A stretch of 64,000 nt of DNA from assembly GCA_902806595.1 (NCBI GenBank), contig CADCXC010000011.1, forward strand, positions 1,798,001-1,862,000. Reading direction: 5' to 3'. This document shows positions 23,547 through 34,516 of this stretch, in pieces (within the stretch, counting starts at the first letter, position 1; each line of letters starts with the position of its first letter). The position numbers and the translations under genes were made by a program. Below the pieces are notes generated by a model. It was given only the letters and a program-made list of their open reading frames with translations, was not told where the DNA came from and searched no databases. This DNA is from Pyrenopolyporus hunteri. Taxonomy: Eukaryota > Ascomycota > Sordariomycetes > Xylariales > Hypoxylaceae.

Positions 23547-24857
23547 TCATTTCGCTGCTGCTCTTGGCTCAGCGTCTAACTCGCGAGCCAGGCGATCTCT
23601 CTCCGCTTGCGCCTCGTCGAATAGGATAGCCACCTCGGAGTGGCCACGGGTAGTGGCTATTTGCATTGGTGTATCGCCATCCACGTCCACGTTGAACAAA
23701 TCGGCCCCATGTTCCAGAAGAAGCCGGGCGATGGCAAGGTGTCCCCCGTACGCACACATACTGAGGGCCGACCAGCTACATTAGGAAGCGTCAGCGTAAC
23801 GTGTAAAGCATGGTGTCGTGGCTCACTAACCCCCATCTGTCTTTTGCGTTCACATTGCACCCAATGCTGAGCAACTTCGCGACCTTGTCGATGTCTCCAT
23901 CGCTGGCCGCTTGCACAAGTGCATCCTCTTTTATGAACAGTTTGCGGATGAGTCTGGTAGGGTCGGTGATGGACTTCTTCCTGACTAACGGGGCGGACTC
24001 GACTGTTAGTGCCTTGAAAACCTCATCTAGAGGCCTCTCGGCTTGCTTCCTCCGCATCTCCGACTCGAATTCTTGATTTGCCGTGCTCATTTCGACAGAC
24101 GAAGATACGATGCTGCCACCGTAACCAGAGTCAGGGGACATAGCATGGTTTAACTCTGTTGGGCTTTCTTCATTGGCCTGTCCTTGTGTTAGAACCAACT
24201 TCATCCAGCTCGAGATGTACTCGTGATGCTCTTCCATGATGACAGGGGAGATGCCGATATCCTCGAGCTCTCGCCGGAGCTGGGCCCATACGTCGGGCGA
24301 TTCGATCGTCTCGACTACATCGGGCGCGGTTACGACCGAACCTTCTCGGTATCCGGCACGCACTTCGCAGATAAATTTATTCAACTTCTTTTCAATTCTG
24401 GCCGTCGATGAGCTTGGGGGTATCATTAGCGACGCGTAACGGTGAGTGAGTTCAATATAACAAACTTGGCTAGAGAGCTGTTAAAGGCAGTCAAGAGCGT
24501 TGCATTGCTCACCAGCCGAGATCTAATATCAGCGAGATCTTCTAAACCGAAGCGCATCCGGTCCCAAGTCCTTTGAGCCTGGGTTCCGAGACGCTCGTAA
24601 GACTTGAGCAGTTTCTGCAGATCCTCTAGTGTCGCATTGCACCCGTCCGTCAGGATAGTTAAACGATTCTTTCGAGAAGTATCGAGCTCCTGAAATTCGT
24701 CGATGAAGTCCTCGGTCTCTTTGAGTACGACGTGCAGGGATGCTACTTCGCTGGATAGGCGCTTGAAGTTTTCACCGGAGTCTTTACATGCCCTATATAC
24801 AGTCCAGGCCAGCTTGGAAGCGAGCACCACATCACCGAATCCCACACCGAAACTCAT
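23547..24857 (-). CDS. Ankyrin protein with fungal STAND-type N-terminal domain
   Basis: Three exons, 24857-24466, 24412-23831 and 23775-23547, give 400 residues. The N-terminal 140 residues (MSFGVGFGDVVLASKLAWTV...) match the helical fungal N-terminal domain often placed before NACHT or ankyrin units in STAND/NLR-like proteins. A disordered middle follows (about 200-270). The C-terminal third holds about three ankyrin units (LVQAASDGDIDKVAKLL, GWSALSMCAYGGHLAIARLL, DGDTPMQIATTRGHSEVAIL). No P-loop or NACHT is present, so it lacks the nucleotide switch of full fungal NLRs. Both introns (24413-24465 and 23776-23830) have branch-point-like CTAATG. It may be an adaptor, a reduced NLR relative or a signalling scaffold; function unknown. 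Confidence 0.8.
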
Positions 24858-26396
24858 GCTGGTCCCGAGAGCCTAGAAGCTTGCCGGAGTTTATATGGGG
24901 TTGAAATAGAAACAATATGGTGGTATACATTTTCTGTCCATTACTTAAACATAGGTAGTGCGTAGTGGCCGAGTTTTATCGAGCTGAATGAAACCCGATA
25001 TCAGGTTCCTGAAAGCTCCTAGTTTCTTCCCCTCTACGAGCAGGGCTGATTTCGACTCGCAGCTACTTGGCAACCCACGGGGGAGGGTGATAGGCTGGGC
25101 TGGGCGCTCGAGGTTATCACACAACTATTGATGTTTATATGCCCCGTGATCGCTTGGTTACCGCCGTGGCGCTCAGTTGCGTAGCATATGTGTGTGCGTA
25201 TATTCCTGCATATATTCCTACCGGACAGGCTGCCACTCGTTGTTTGGTCGAGCCACAGGACTCGCTCAATAACAGGGCATTCTATACATGCTCTGTAACG
25301 TTGACCCGGGAGACGGAGTTTGATAGATCTTAAGGGGGATAAGAGAATCTGTCCCGCGAACCAGACTTCGGATCAACACCAACACTGACAGACTCAACGT
25401 ATTCCATTTCAAGTGTCTTCCCACGCCACCTATGAGGTACTCTGACGTTAGTTATCTCGGGAGCGCGCGGGATACACGAACATAATTCAACTACGCGCGA
25501 CGATCGTTAAACTATCCATGATGTTGGCCCGGGGAGTAGAACCTAACAATAACAAAACCATAGGAGCTGATACATTGGGACAGATTACAACTGACAAGCC
25601 CACTTCGAAAGAGAAGGCGAAGACCCTGTCGAAGGCCCTGTCGCCTACATTATTAGTGCAAGTCCTACCCTGCCACCGTACCACCCCAGCTGTAGTCTCC
25701 GGCGTTGACTGGCTGCCGGGATGTTCAGCTCGGTGGGGGCGGTGCATGGTGATGACGGTATCCCTAGGGGCTGGGGGAACAAAACCCTGGGCGCCGTGCA
25801 CGGAGAGAAATTGGTAGGACTTTACGGTAAGTGTTCTGACGAATTCATGAAGTCCCGCTTAGGCGTATTCGATACGGGTGGGCTTCCTTTACAGTGGGAA
25901 GATGAGTAGCTAGCACCCATGCATTTCCAGATGGAACTGGGCATACGATTGTGTGTACTGCTTCCAATTTGTTTAGGGGGGAAGATGCATTAGGGAGGAT
26001 AGGGAGAATGGAGAGGATGCATTATTAAGGAAATCAAGAAATGGAGCTACAAAATCGATTGAATTGCCCAGAACAGATAAGCTGATAAGCTGATAAGCTG
26101 TTTGGGGAAGAGATCACATGATACGCACGTGAGGGCGGATGCCCCGCGTCCGGACGCGAGTTACACAGTACCTACCTCTAGGTACAGGCAATTTGCGAAA
26201 TTAGTGGGATGACTCAATCTCAGTTCTAGCCAGAAAATAAAAATTACCCCGCGGTAGAGTCACAGAAAAGAAAAAAAATATACGCGGGGTCCGATAAATA
26301 AAAATACATGCAATTGACAACAATTTCTGTCATTTCGTCAACTACAACCAATTCCTCGAATATAGTCGAATATAGCCGACTATAGCCAAAGTCACC
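24858..26396. other. Divergent intergenic region, ankyrin gene / lysyl-tRNA synthetase
   Basis: A 1.54 kb region between divergent genes. Only short chance frames occur, none with family similarity that I recognise. It contains three tandem GATAAGCT units described separately. Confidence 0.5.
26076..26100. repeat. Three tandem GATAAGCT units upstream of KRS1
   Basis: GATAAGCT occurs three times without gap, about 300 nt before the lysyl-tRNA synthetase start. GATAAG is the core site of fungal GATA factors (AreA/NIT2, SreA types). The repeat is seen directly; a regulatory role is inference. Confidence 0.6.
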
Positions 26397-28351
26397 ATGG
26401 CAGATCAACCGCCAACCGCAGAGGTTGCTAACCTGCACCTCGACGAAGTCACCGGCGAGATGGTGTCCAAGTCCGAATTGAAGAAGAGACAGAAGCAGCG
26501 CGAGCGAGACGCCAAGAAGCAGGAGAAGGCCGCAGCCGCACCGCCCAAGCCTGTGTCTGCGAAGAAGACGAATGCCGAAGCCGAAGAAAAGGAGCTGACT
26601 CCTAATGTGAGTCAATTGCCGATTGGCGATGTCGTGGGAGGGGATATCGATCAATAAACACTAACACGATGGATCCAGCAATACTTCGAGATCCGATCTC
26701 GCGCCATCTCCAAGCTCATCGAGACCAAGGACCCCTATCCCTACCCGCACAAGTTCCATCGCGACTATGACCTTAACAACCTAGTGAAGGACTACGGCCA
26801 CCTCAAGTCCGGAGAGCACGACAAATCTCGAACACTGCACGTCGCCGGCAGAATATACAACAAGCGCGCCTCTGGTAGCAAGCTGCTCTTCTACGACATC
26901 CGCGGCAACAACGGCGTCAAGGTGCAAATCATGTGCCAGGCCCAAGAGGTGCGCGAGGGCGCTCCCTCGTTCGAGAAGCAGCACGACCACATAAGGCGCG
27001 GCGATATCATTGGAGTCATCGGCTACGCTGGAAGAACCGCCCCCAAGACCAAGATCGAGAAGGGCGAGGAGGGCGAGCTCTCCGTCTTCGCGACCGAAGT
27101 CATCCTTCTTTCCCCCTGCTTACACCAGCTGCCCGACGAGTACTACGGCTTCAAGGACCAGGAGCAGCGTTACCGCAAGCGCTACCTCGACCTTATCATG
27201 AACCCCAAGACCGCACAAACCTACCGCACCCGCACCAAGATCATCAAGTACATCCGCAGTTACCTCGACAACGAAGGATTTGAGGAAGTCGAGACCCCTA
27301 TCCTCAACCAAATCGCGGGTGGTGCCACAGCCAAGCCCTTCGAGTCCCACCTTAACGACTACAACATGGACGTATTCTTAAGAATAGCACCGGAGCTGCC
27401 CCTTAAGATGTTGATAGTCGGAGAGTACGACAAGGTGTACGAAATTGGCCGCCTGTTCAGGAACGAGGGCGCCGACTTAACCCACAACCCCGAATTCACC
27501 ACCTGCGAGTTCTACGAAGCCTACGCCGACTTCAACGATCTCATGAAGAGGACTGAGGACCTTGTTTCCGGCCTGGTGAAGCAGCTCACCGGCGGTTACA
27601 CGACCTCCTTCACCACGCAACACGGCGAGACCTACACAGTAAACTGGGAGGCGCCGTGGCGAAGAGTGGAGATGATTCCCGCCCTCGAGGAGGCGACCGG
27701 AGAGAAGTTCCCTCCGAGCGACCAGCTGCACACGGACGAGACCAGGGAGTGGCTCAAGGGCGTGCTCAAGAAGGTCAACGTGGTGTGCCCCGAGCCGCAG
27801 ACCACGGCCAGGATGCTGGACCGGTTGACGGGCGAGTTCATCGAGGAGACGGCGGTGAACCCGACCTTCATCACGGAGCACCCCAAGATCATGTCGCCGC
27901 TGGCCAAGGACCACCGCAGCAAGCCCGGGCTGACGGAGCGCTTCGAGGCCTTCGTGTGCAAGAAGGAGATCGCGAACGCGTACACCGAGTTGAACCAGCC
28001 GTTCGAGCAGCGGCTGCGCTTCGAGGAGCAGGCGCGCCAGAAGGCGCAAGGCGACGACGAGGCCCAGATGATCGACGAGACTTTCCTCAACGCCCTCGAG
28101 TACGGCCTGCCCCCCACCGCCGGCTGGGGTCTGGGTATCGACCGACTCGTCATGTTCCTGACCAACAACTATAGCATCAAGGAGGTTCTGCTGTTCCCCT
28201 TCATGAACCCGGAGCAGAAGAAGGAGAAGCCCCCCGTTGACGGCGGGGAGGAGCCCCACGTCCATGTTGAAGGAATTCGTAAGTGTTACGCTTTATATCC
28301 GCCCATCTTTAATGTGCTAAGCTGACCGCAACCGCTCTAGCCCATAAATAG
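26397..28351 (+). CDS. KRS1: Cytosolic lysyl-tRNA synthetase
   Basis: Three exons, 26397-26606, 26679-28278 and 28341-28351, give 606 residues; the last exon encodes only the end PHK and the stop. The enzyme charges tRNA-Lys with lysine using ATP. The N-terminal 70 residues are a lysine-rich basic extension (SKSELKKRQKQRERDAKKQE) that in eukaryotic LysRS binds tRNA. An OB-fold anticodon-binding domain follows (LHVAGRIYNKRASG; about 120-220), then the class II catalytic core with motif 2 (GRLFRNEGADLTHNPEFT, about 326-343) and motif 3 (GWGLGIDRLVMF, about 550). There is no mitochondrial presequence at this start, so it is the cytosolic form. Its 3' end faces COX15 across only 295 nt. Confidence 0.95.
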
Positions 28352-28646
28352 ATCAATGAATGAGTAAAAGATGCAGGTATGAACTGAGGGGCCGTCGCTT
28401 AAAGGAACCAACCCCCATTCCGCTAGGGGTAGCGCGGGTATCATACTGTCTACGGTGTTGGTACAGTGTATCCAGATGTTTCAGACTAGATCAATGCTAT
28501 GCTCGGCGCACACACGCCATACGACGCAAATGAGAGAAGTGTTCGGTTCTTCGTCTACATATAATACATGTGGTATCTGTCTAGTAAATAAACGACGTCT
28601 CCTCTTGCCATCGTACATCGGTCCGCGAATATATAGAAAGCCGGGG

Positions 28647-30200
28647 TTATAACGGTTTCGCAGCCGATGCTAGTCTCTTCTGGACCATAGCGATCGTCGC
28701 CTTCGGCACCCGTAAGCGGTGGCCGAGAACGAGGACGCCGGTCAATAATGCCAGACTGCCCGCCTGGTGCGCGGCAGCAAGCGAAGTAGGGACCATGTAG
28801 ATGAGCGTGCTAATACCCAGCGCAACCTGCAGGGACACGAGGTGCACGACGCCCATCATGCTCTTCTTCGCACTCTTCGGCAGCGCCGCGGCGACGCGGC
28901 CGGTGCGCGCGTACGCGAACAGCGCGAGTATGGCGCAGAAGGTCGTCGTGGCCAGGATGCGATGGTCGAGCTGGACCAAGCTCGGGTTCTCGAGCATGTT
29001 GCGCCACCACAGATCGGACGCGTCCTCGCGCCGCGAGTAGAACTTGTCCCAGAGCTCGTCGCGCGGCGGCGTCAAGCCCAGGCCCATCTTCGGGAACTCG
29101 TTGTAGATCAGCCCGGCGTCGAGGCCGGCAACTAGAGCGCCCGATAACACGGTGGTGAAGACGAGGACGGTCAGCGCAGCCACGGAGCGCCGGAAGGGCG
29201 CCACAGCCGGGTTCTTCAGTGCGGAGATGAGCTTCGTCGCGGAGGCGGGATCGGCGAGCATTCGGTGCGTGCGTAGGATGCCGAGACCCACGAGCAGCAT
29301 CCACGAGTAGCAGACGAAGGCGGTGGCCAGGTGGGCGGCGAGCCGGTACTGGGACACACGGGGGTGGGAGCCGGGCGCGAACAGGTCGTCCTTAAGCCCG
29401 GACTTCACCATCCACCAGCCGATGAAGCCTTGGAAGCCGATGAGACCGGTGATGCCGACGAGGTGTGCGGCGACGCGGGCGGACACGCGGCGGCGAGCGA
29501 CGAGGTACAGGGTCGGCAGGGCGAAGGACAGGCCGATGACGCGGCCCCATAGCCGGTGCGTCCACTCCATGTAGTAGATCTTCTTGAACTCCTCCAGGTC
29601 CATGTGCGAGTTGAGCAGGTGGAACTCGGGCGAGGCGCGGTACTTCTCGAACTCGGACTCCCAGTCGGCCTGGGTGAGGGGCGGCAGGGAGCCGGTGACG
29701 GGCTTCCACTCCGTTATGCTAAGACTATAGTGGTGTTCATGTCCGAGTTAGATATTACGTCTCGACCGTTATTATTATGATAACTTAGGTAGGTAGGTGC
29801 CTGATTGGTAATGGAGGAAGCGTTACCCTGACTCGGTTAATCGTGTGAGCCCGCCGAACACCACGATACCGAAGACGCTGGCCGCGCTGCCGATCAGCCA
29901 GTACGCCACGGGCTTGGAGCTCGTTTCGGGGAACGACCACCTCGCGGCTTGGGGTGGCGCGGTCGGGATAGCGGTGGAGGTGAAGTAGCGTGTAAAGTGA
30001 GCTTTCGACTCGCCTTTGCCGGCAGTGCTACTGGTGCTGCTGGCGCTGCTAGCGAACCGCACATTTTGGAGGGACCGGAGGACTCGCGGGGGAGCTGTAG
30101 CTGCTCCGCGCGGCTGCTGGCGGAGGCATTGGCGGCAGATAAACGGGCTAGGCGATAACCTGGGCGCCGCCCTGCGTATCCCCGGGAGAAGAAGCGACAT
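28647..30200 (-). CDS. COX15: Heme A synthase COX15, mitochondrial
   Basis: Two exons, 30200-29827 and 29724-28647, give 483 residues, close to the 486 of the yeast protein. It oxidises heme O to heme A for cytochrome c oxidase in the mitochondrial inner membrane. The N-terminal approximately 60 residues are rich in Arg and Ser with no acids, a mitochondrial presequence. About eight helices follow. The four histidines expected to ligate hemes are visible in EWTHRLWGR, AAHLATAF, QLDHRILAT and AAHQAGSL. The Met at 30200 was chosen over an in-frame Met at 30266 because the presequence begins naturally there. The 102-nt intron 29725-29826 contains copies of the intergenic TAGGTAGG motif. Confidence 0.93.
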
Positions 30201-30783
30201 TTCCGGGGCGGTGGTGGTGAGGAAGAAGTTCCCCTCCTTCTGGCGAGAAGAAAGTTGCGGACGCAAATGGGAAGGTTTTCATTTCCAATCATACGATAAG
30301 ATTATATATGAGAGTACCTCGGTAGGTACCTACCTAGGTAGCTTATATAGGCTGGAATACGTATGTACCTACCAGCAGGTGGTGCCCATCGCCTAATGCG
30401 CCCACTATTCAAGCCCCAGTGGAAGCCGCTCCTAGCCACAAAGAGGTACCTTAGGTACCTATTCAAGGTTAACAGCGCGGATGACAATTCCGTCCTTACT
30501 TCAGTTTCTCATCAATTTCTCAGAAAAGACACGATCATACGAACATACACCTCTTCGCTCGATCCAGGTGCTTTATTATGTTTGAAGATTCCAGCAAAGT
30601 ATGCGGTCCATAAGAAACAAAGACATCGCCATCGCACTCATTATTCGTACACTTGTGTAGCATCACCACCAGGCCTTCTTCAGTGTTTGTAGCCCGCGGC
30701 CCCGTCTTTCTAGATTCTTGCCTCATTTGTTCAGGCTCTATTTTCCTCCGAGAGTCAAAGCGTGCCGAGTCGACGAGAGTGTC
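30201..30783. other. Intergenic region, COX15 promoter / CDF transporter 3' end
   Basis: A 583-nt region upstream of COX15 and downstream of the CDF gene stop. It includes clusters of the TACC/GGTA palindromic motif at 30313-30340 and 30443-30462. No gene is supported. Confidence 0.5.
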
Positions 30784-32711
30784 CTATTCCGACGCCTCTT
30801 GTCTCCTAATTTCTTCTTCTCCTTCTTTCTTCCGGAACAGGAGTATGTCTTTCAAAGTTCTGCTTGGCTTCTTCTCCTCGTAGAGCGGTTTGTGCTCTTG
30901 ATGGATATCGTGATCGTCGTTATAGTCGACGTGGACGAATGCCCGCTCGACGTCACTTAAACCTAAAAATTTCTCAGCATATCGTAAATCTGTTTATTTC
31001 ACACCGAGTTAAGTACCTTCAAGTTTCCTCTGAAGAGACTGGCTCACGTCGTGGGAGATTTTGAGGGGAATATCCTGATCCATCACGATGTCGACCTCGA
31101 CGTAGTATTTCTGTCCGGCATGGTACGCTCGGCACTGCAACCGCTATTAGTACCATCTCTTCCTCTGGTTTGGTTTAATGTCTTGGTACTTACCGTGTCT
31201 ACCTTTTGGACTAGAGGATCGTGAGTCATGCTCATGTAGATGAGCTTAGACACAAATTCCTTCGGGGCCGACTTGCCCACGAGCAACCACACTTGTTCGA
31301 AGGCATTGGCAACCCAGGAAAAGAGGATTAGGAGAGCGATGCACATGGCGCCGATAGGATCTAGGTACCAAACAAATCGGTCACCGACCACCGACATGAC
31401 TAAACCGAATATGTTGACGACAATGTCATTGCGGTGGTCGATCTGCGCCAGGTCAATACCGGAATTCCAAGAGCCGCGCCAAAAGTACTTACGAAGAAGA
31501 CATGAACCGACGGATATCTGCGGTACGCAAGACAGTATAGCATCAGACTACCCTTCGCGAAGACTCCATCCTTGTTAACAAGAGAAGGCTAATAGCAGGG
31601 CAGAGCATCTTACTGGCAATGCCCACAAATATTATGGGAATAATATGCAGTTCCTTGGATTCGGTTGGCCCGCCGCCAAGGGTGCGCGCCGATTCGACCT
31701 AGAGGCCAGGAGTTAGAGTTGCCAATCCCATCGGGGCTGAAACGCCGTGGGGAAGCAGACTCACAAGCAGTTGGATGGCAACGGTAGTCATCAGCGCACA
31801 GAAGAGGATAATGCCGATGGTCTCAATCCTTGTGCGGCCCTACGCGGCTATGAGCATATAACCTTGATGGCCATCTCACCATTGAGCACTTACTACTGGA
31901 TATTTATAGATGCTGGCTCTGGCTGCCAGGCGCGAGGTTATCAGCATTACAAAAGACGAGACGAGATCCATCTGTCTCTATGGTCAACCGACAGCACTTT
32001 ATCAGCATTCAGGAGAGTTACGAACAAAAGCATCAGCAGCAGTGGCAAAAAGCTATCAAGATGGTCAACTAAGTTCACTAGACGGGGACAGTCCGCACCA
32101 AGGGTCATTTACCGACAGCGACCCAGTCGAGATGGCAGCATAGAGCTGTATTACGAAAAGGCAGAAGTTCACCGTGAAAGAGGCATTGACGGCGAACTTG
32201 ATCTTCGGCGCCACCCGAGCATCTTCCTCAACCTGCAACCGTTCCTCATCGTCGGCACCTAGGAATTGGTCGATGAGTTCGTTCTGCCGAGTATAAAACT
32301 TCTTGAGCTTTTTCTTGTTCCCGTTCGGGTGGTCAATCCTCATCTGGCGCTGGCTGACATTCTCACGCCGGTGACGACCGAAGTTCAACGGATCAGCTGA
32401 GTTGACCTGGGTCGCGGTGGACGTTGCCACTGCAGGTTCCTGGGCGGCGTGCGGCTCCTCGATATCAACTGAGATCGCACTCTTTTCCTTCTTGGAGTCG
32501 CTTGCTTCACCGGGTGCGGTCGCTGGCGTGGAGACGGGACCGGCGCTTGCTGGAGCAGAGCTGTCTTCACCTCGAAGTCAGCCGGCACCCATGGCTAAGG
32601 AAGTCTTCACCGTAACCTCAATTGGGAATAAAAGGATTCGAAACACTTTGCGCACCCGGATGTGGACTAACCTGACGGCTGAGCGGTGTTTTGCGATTCC
32701 TGATTCGCCAT
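30784..32711 (-). CDS. Cation diffusion facilitator, manganese-type (DxxxD)
   Basis: Ten exons on the minus strand: 32711-32672, about 32570-32113, 32052-32026, 31971-31894, 31839-31765, 31698-31614, 31563-31493, 31442-31194, 31134-31017, 30962-30784; about 450-459 residues in frame. Exon 3 is only 27 nt. The start of exon 2 is uncertain: three in-frame acceptors lie within about 30 nt. Exon 1 encodes MANQESQNTAQPS. A basic cytosolic segment (KKLKKFYTRQNELIDQFLG) precedes six helices. The metal sites in helices 2 and 5 are DAFMD and DHRND, both DxxxD, which marks the Mn-CDF group rather than Zn-CDF (HxxxD). A cytosolic C-terminal domain ends at EHKPLYEEKK. It exports or sequesters divalent metal, most likely Mn2+, in exchange for protons, at Golgi, vacuole or plasma membrane. 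Divergent from a ZIP gene. Confidence 0.87.
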
Positions 32712-34516
32712 ATTGGAATTCATGCTCTAGAAGCCTCTTAGGGTGCAATACAGAAAACGTTTCCGAATGAAAGTGGAAGAGGGCGATCACTGTACAAAGC
32801 CTCATAATATATCCAAACCCGGCCCAGAGGACGAATGTGAGGGAACCAACCGTGGTCGCACGTTGCATCACGCTCCATTTCCCTCCACCAACTCCATGAC
32901 GGAATACAACCCCCTTGCCGGTCAGTCTCTCCGTACCCCGTGAAAATAAAATGTAGAAAAAGGCGAGGAGAAAATCTTAGACAGGGGTTCGAATGCCGGC
33001 CTCGGGTCCTCGACAGGTCCGCTTAGACAGCAGCTTTCCCCCGTCTCAAACAACGACGCTCTTGGCGGACGGTGGGCTCGCATCGGCAGAAGGCCAATCA
33101 ACATCAAATACAGAATACCCCATTGGCCCAATTTTGTTTCGATTCAATCGGACATTACCACTGCCGTGACTATCACGTCCTATCTGTCACAGTCAAGCTT
33201 CTCTGAACTCACTACCCACCGAAGAACTTGGCCGAGAGCCTGTTGATCTTACCCCGGACTCATATTTGCCAAGCCGCGTGCTGCGTTGGGCAGCGCACAG
33301 TCTCACAGTCTCTCATAGTAAGTGCCCAAACCGCATTAATATAAACCCACTATTGTTGATACCGCCAAGAGCCATACATGTTTCCTCCATACGCTACATC
33401 GACGACTTGAGAGGTTTTTTTTCCTAATTAGGGAAAATCAACTATCATGAAAGTTCCCCGACTCAACTGAAGTCATGATATCCACGACGGCGTCCACGCA
33501 ACTGTGGAGTACGTCGGAAACGCGACTCTCACATGTGGCTGGAGAACTTACTATAATTACCTACCTATTCATATCTAAGAGTAAACCTTCCCCGGGGTTC
33601 AACGGTGGAGCTTGTTTGAACCCTACAACCTTCACTGTTTACACTGTTGTTTACATTAACTTGGGCTTTTACCCTTGAATCTTACGTACAAACCCATTTA
33701 GCTTCCTTGCTACCGCAAATGAGGCGAATGAAAATATATTGAGGTAGCAACAGAACCTAGAATGCAACGGTTATTTGTTAGTAATAAGATGGAGCTTGCT
33801 GGTCTCTGTGGCATCTATGTGGATCTCTCCTGGGTGAGGCTCGTGCCAAGCTCTCACAATCCCAGGCATTGATCTTCGACATCGTGAGGCCCAATACGGT
33901 AGAGATTGCTCTGCTACTAGGGTTTCTGCAACGACCCAGAAATCCACTGTGAAACAGTCTGGCAACATTGACCAGGCCGATCAGATAATACAGATTATCA
34001 ACTCGAATTAAGACAAGGTTTGCGGCTCGCGAGCGAAGAGTTGCCCGTCATACGTTCGCACGAAAACACAACGTCAAGAATAGTCGAGGGAAGATCTATT
34101 TTCAGTATCGAACTGTGTAGATACTGCCAATTTCGACATTGAGCTTCGTGGGTCTTCGTCTCAAGGTTGGCATAGGATCGCCGGTCAATTCCTGTCACGA
34201 CAATGCATAAAAGCAAAGGGCCTGCCCCCGAGCTTCCAAGACTTGGAATGATATTATCTTCTTATGTCCCTTGTCATGGTTGAGTGTTAGGGATCTGCCT
34301 TCGACTTTGCATTCTCTTCCCTTTCCTTTTTCCTTTTCACCTTCCCTTCTCTTGGCGTGAGGATTGAAGCCTCATCGTCTGTTATTCTATTCTGAACCCA
34401 CAAGTCGCCGGGCGGCTTCGTTTTATCCACTACTTTTGTACTTTCTCTCCTGACAAGGTGCTAGTCACTTCTTTTTCCATTCGTTTTTTTGTTATTTTCA
34501 AGAAAATCTATACAAA
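32712..34516. promoter_or_regulatory. Divergent promoter region, CDF / ZIP metal transporters
   Basis: A 1.8 kb region between the start codons of the CDF (-) and ZIP (+) genes. A long pyrimidine tract (34311-34354) lies about 165-205 nt before the ZIP start and is a typical core-promoter feature of well-expressed fungal genes. I could not find a clear Zap1-like zinc-response element. No gene is supported inside. Confidence 0.55.

Noticed and set aside
27477..28265. Long antisense frames opposite KRS1, COX15, GPATCH1-like and the ABC transporter
   Set aside because: They mirror the codon pattern of strong GC-rich coding exons on the other strand and have no family features of their own.
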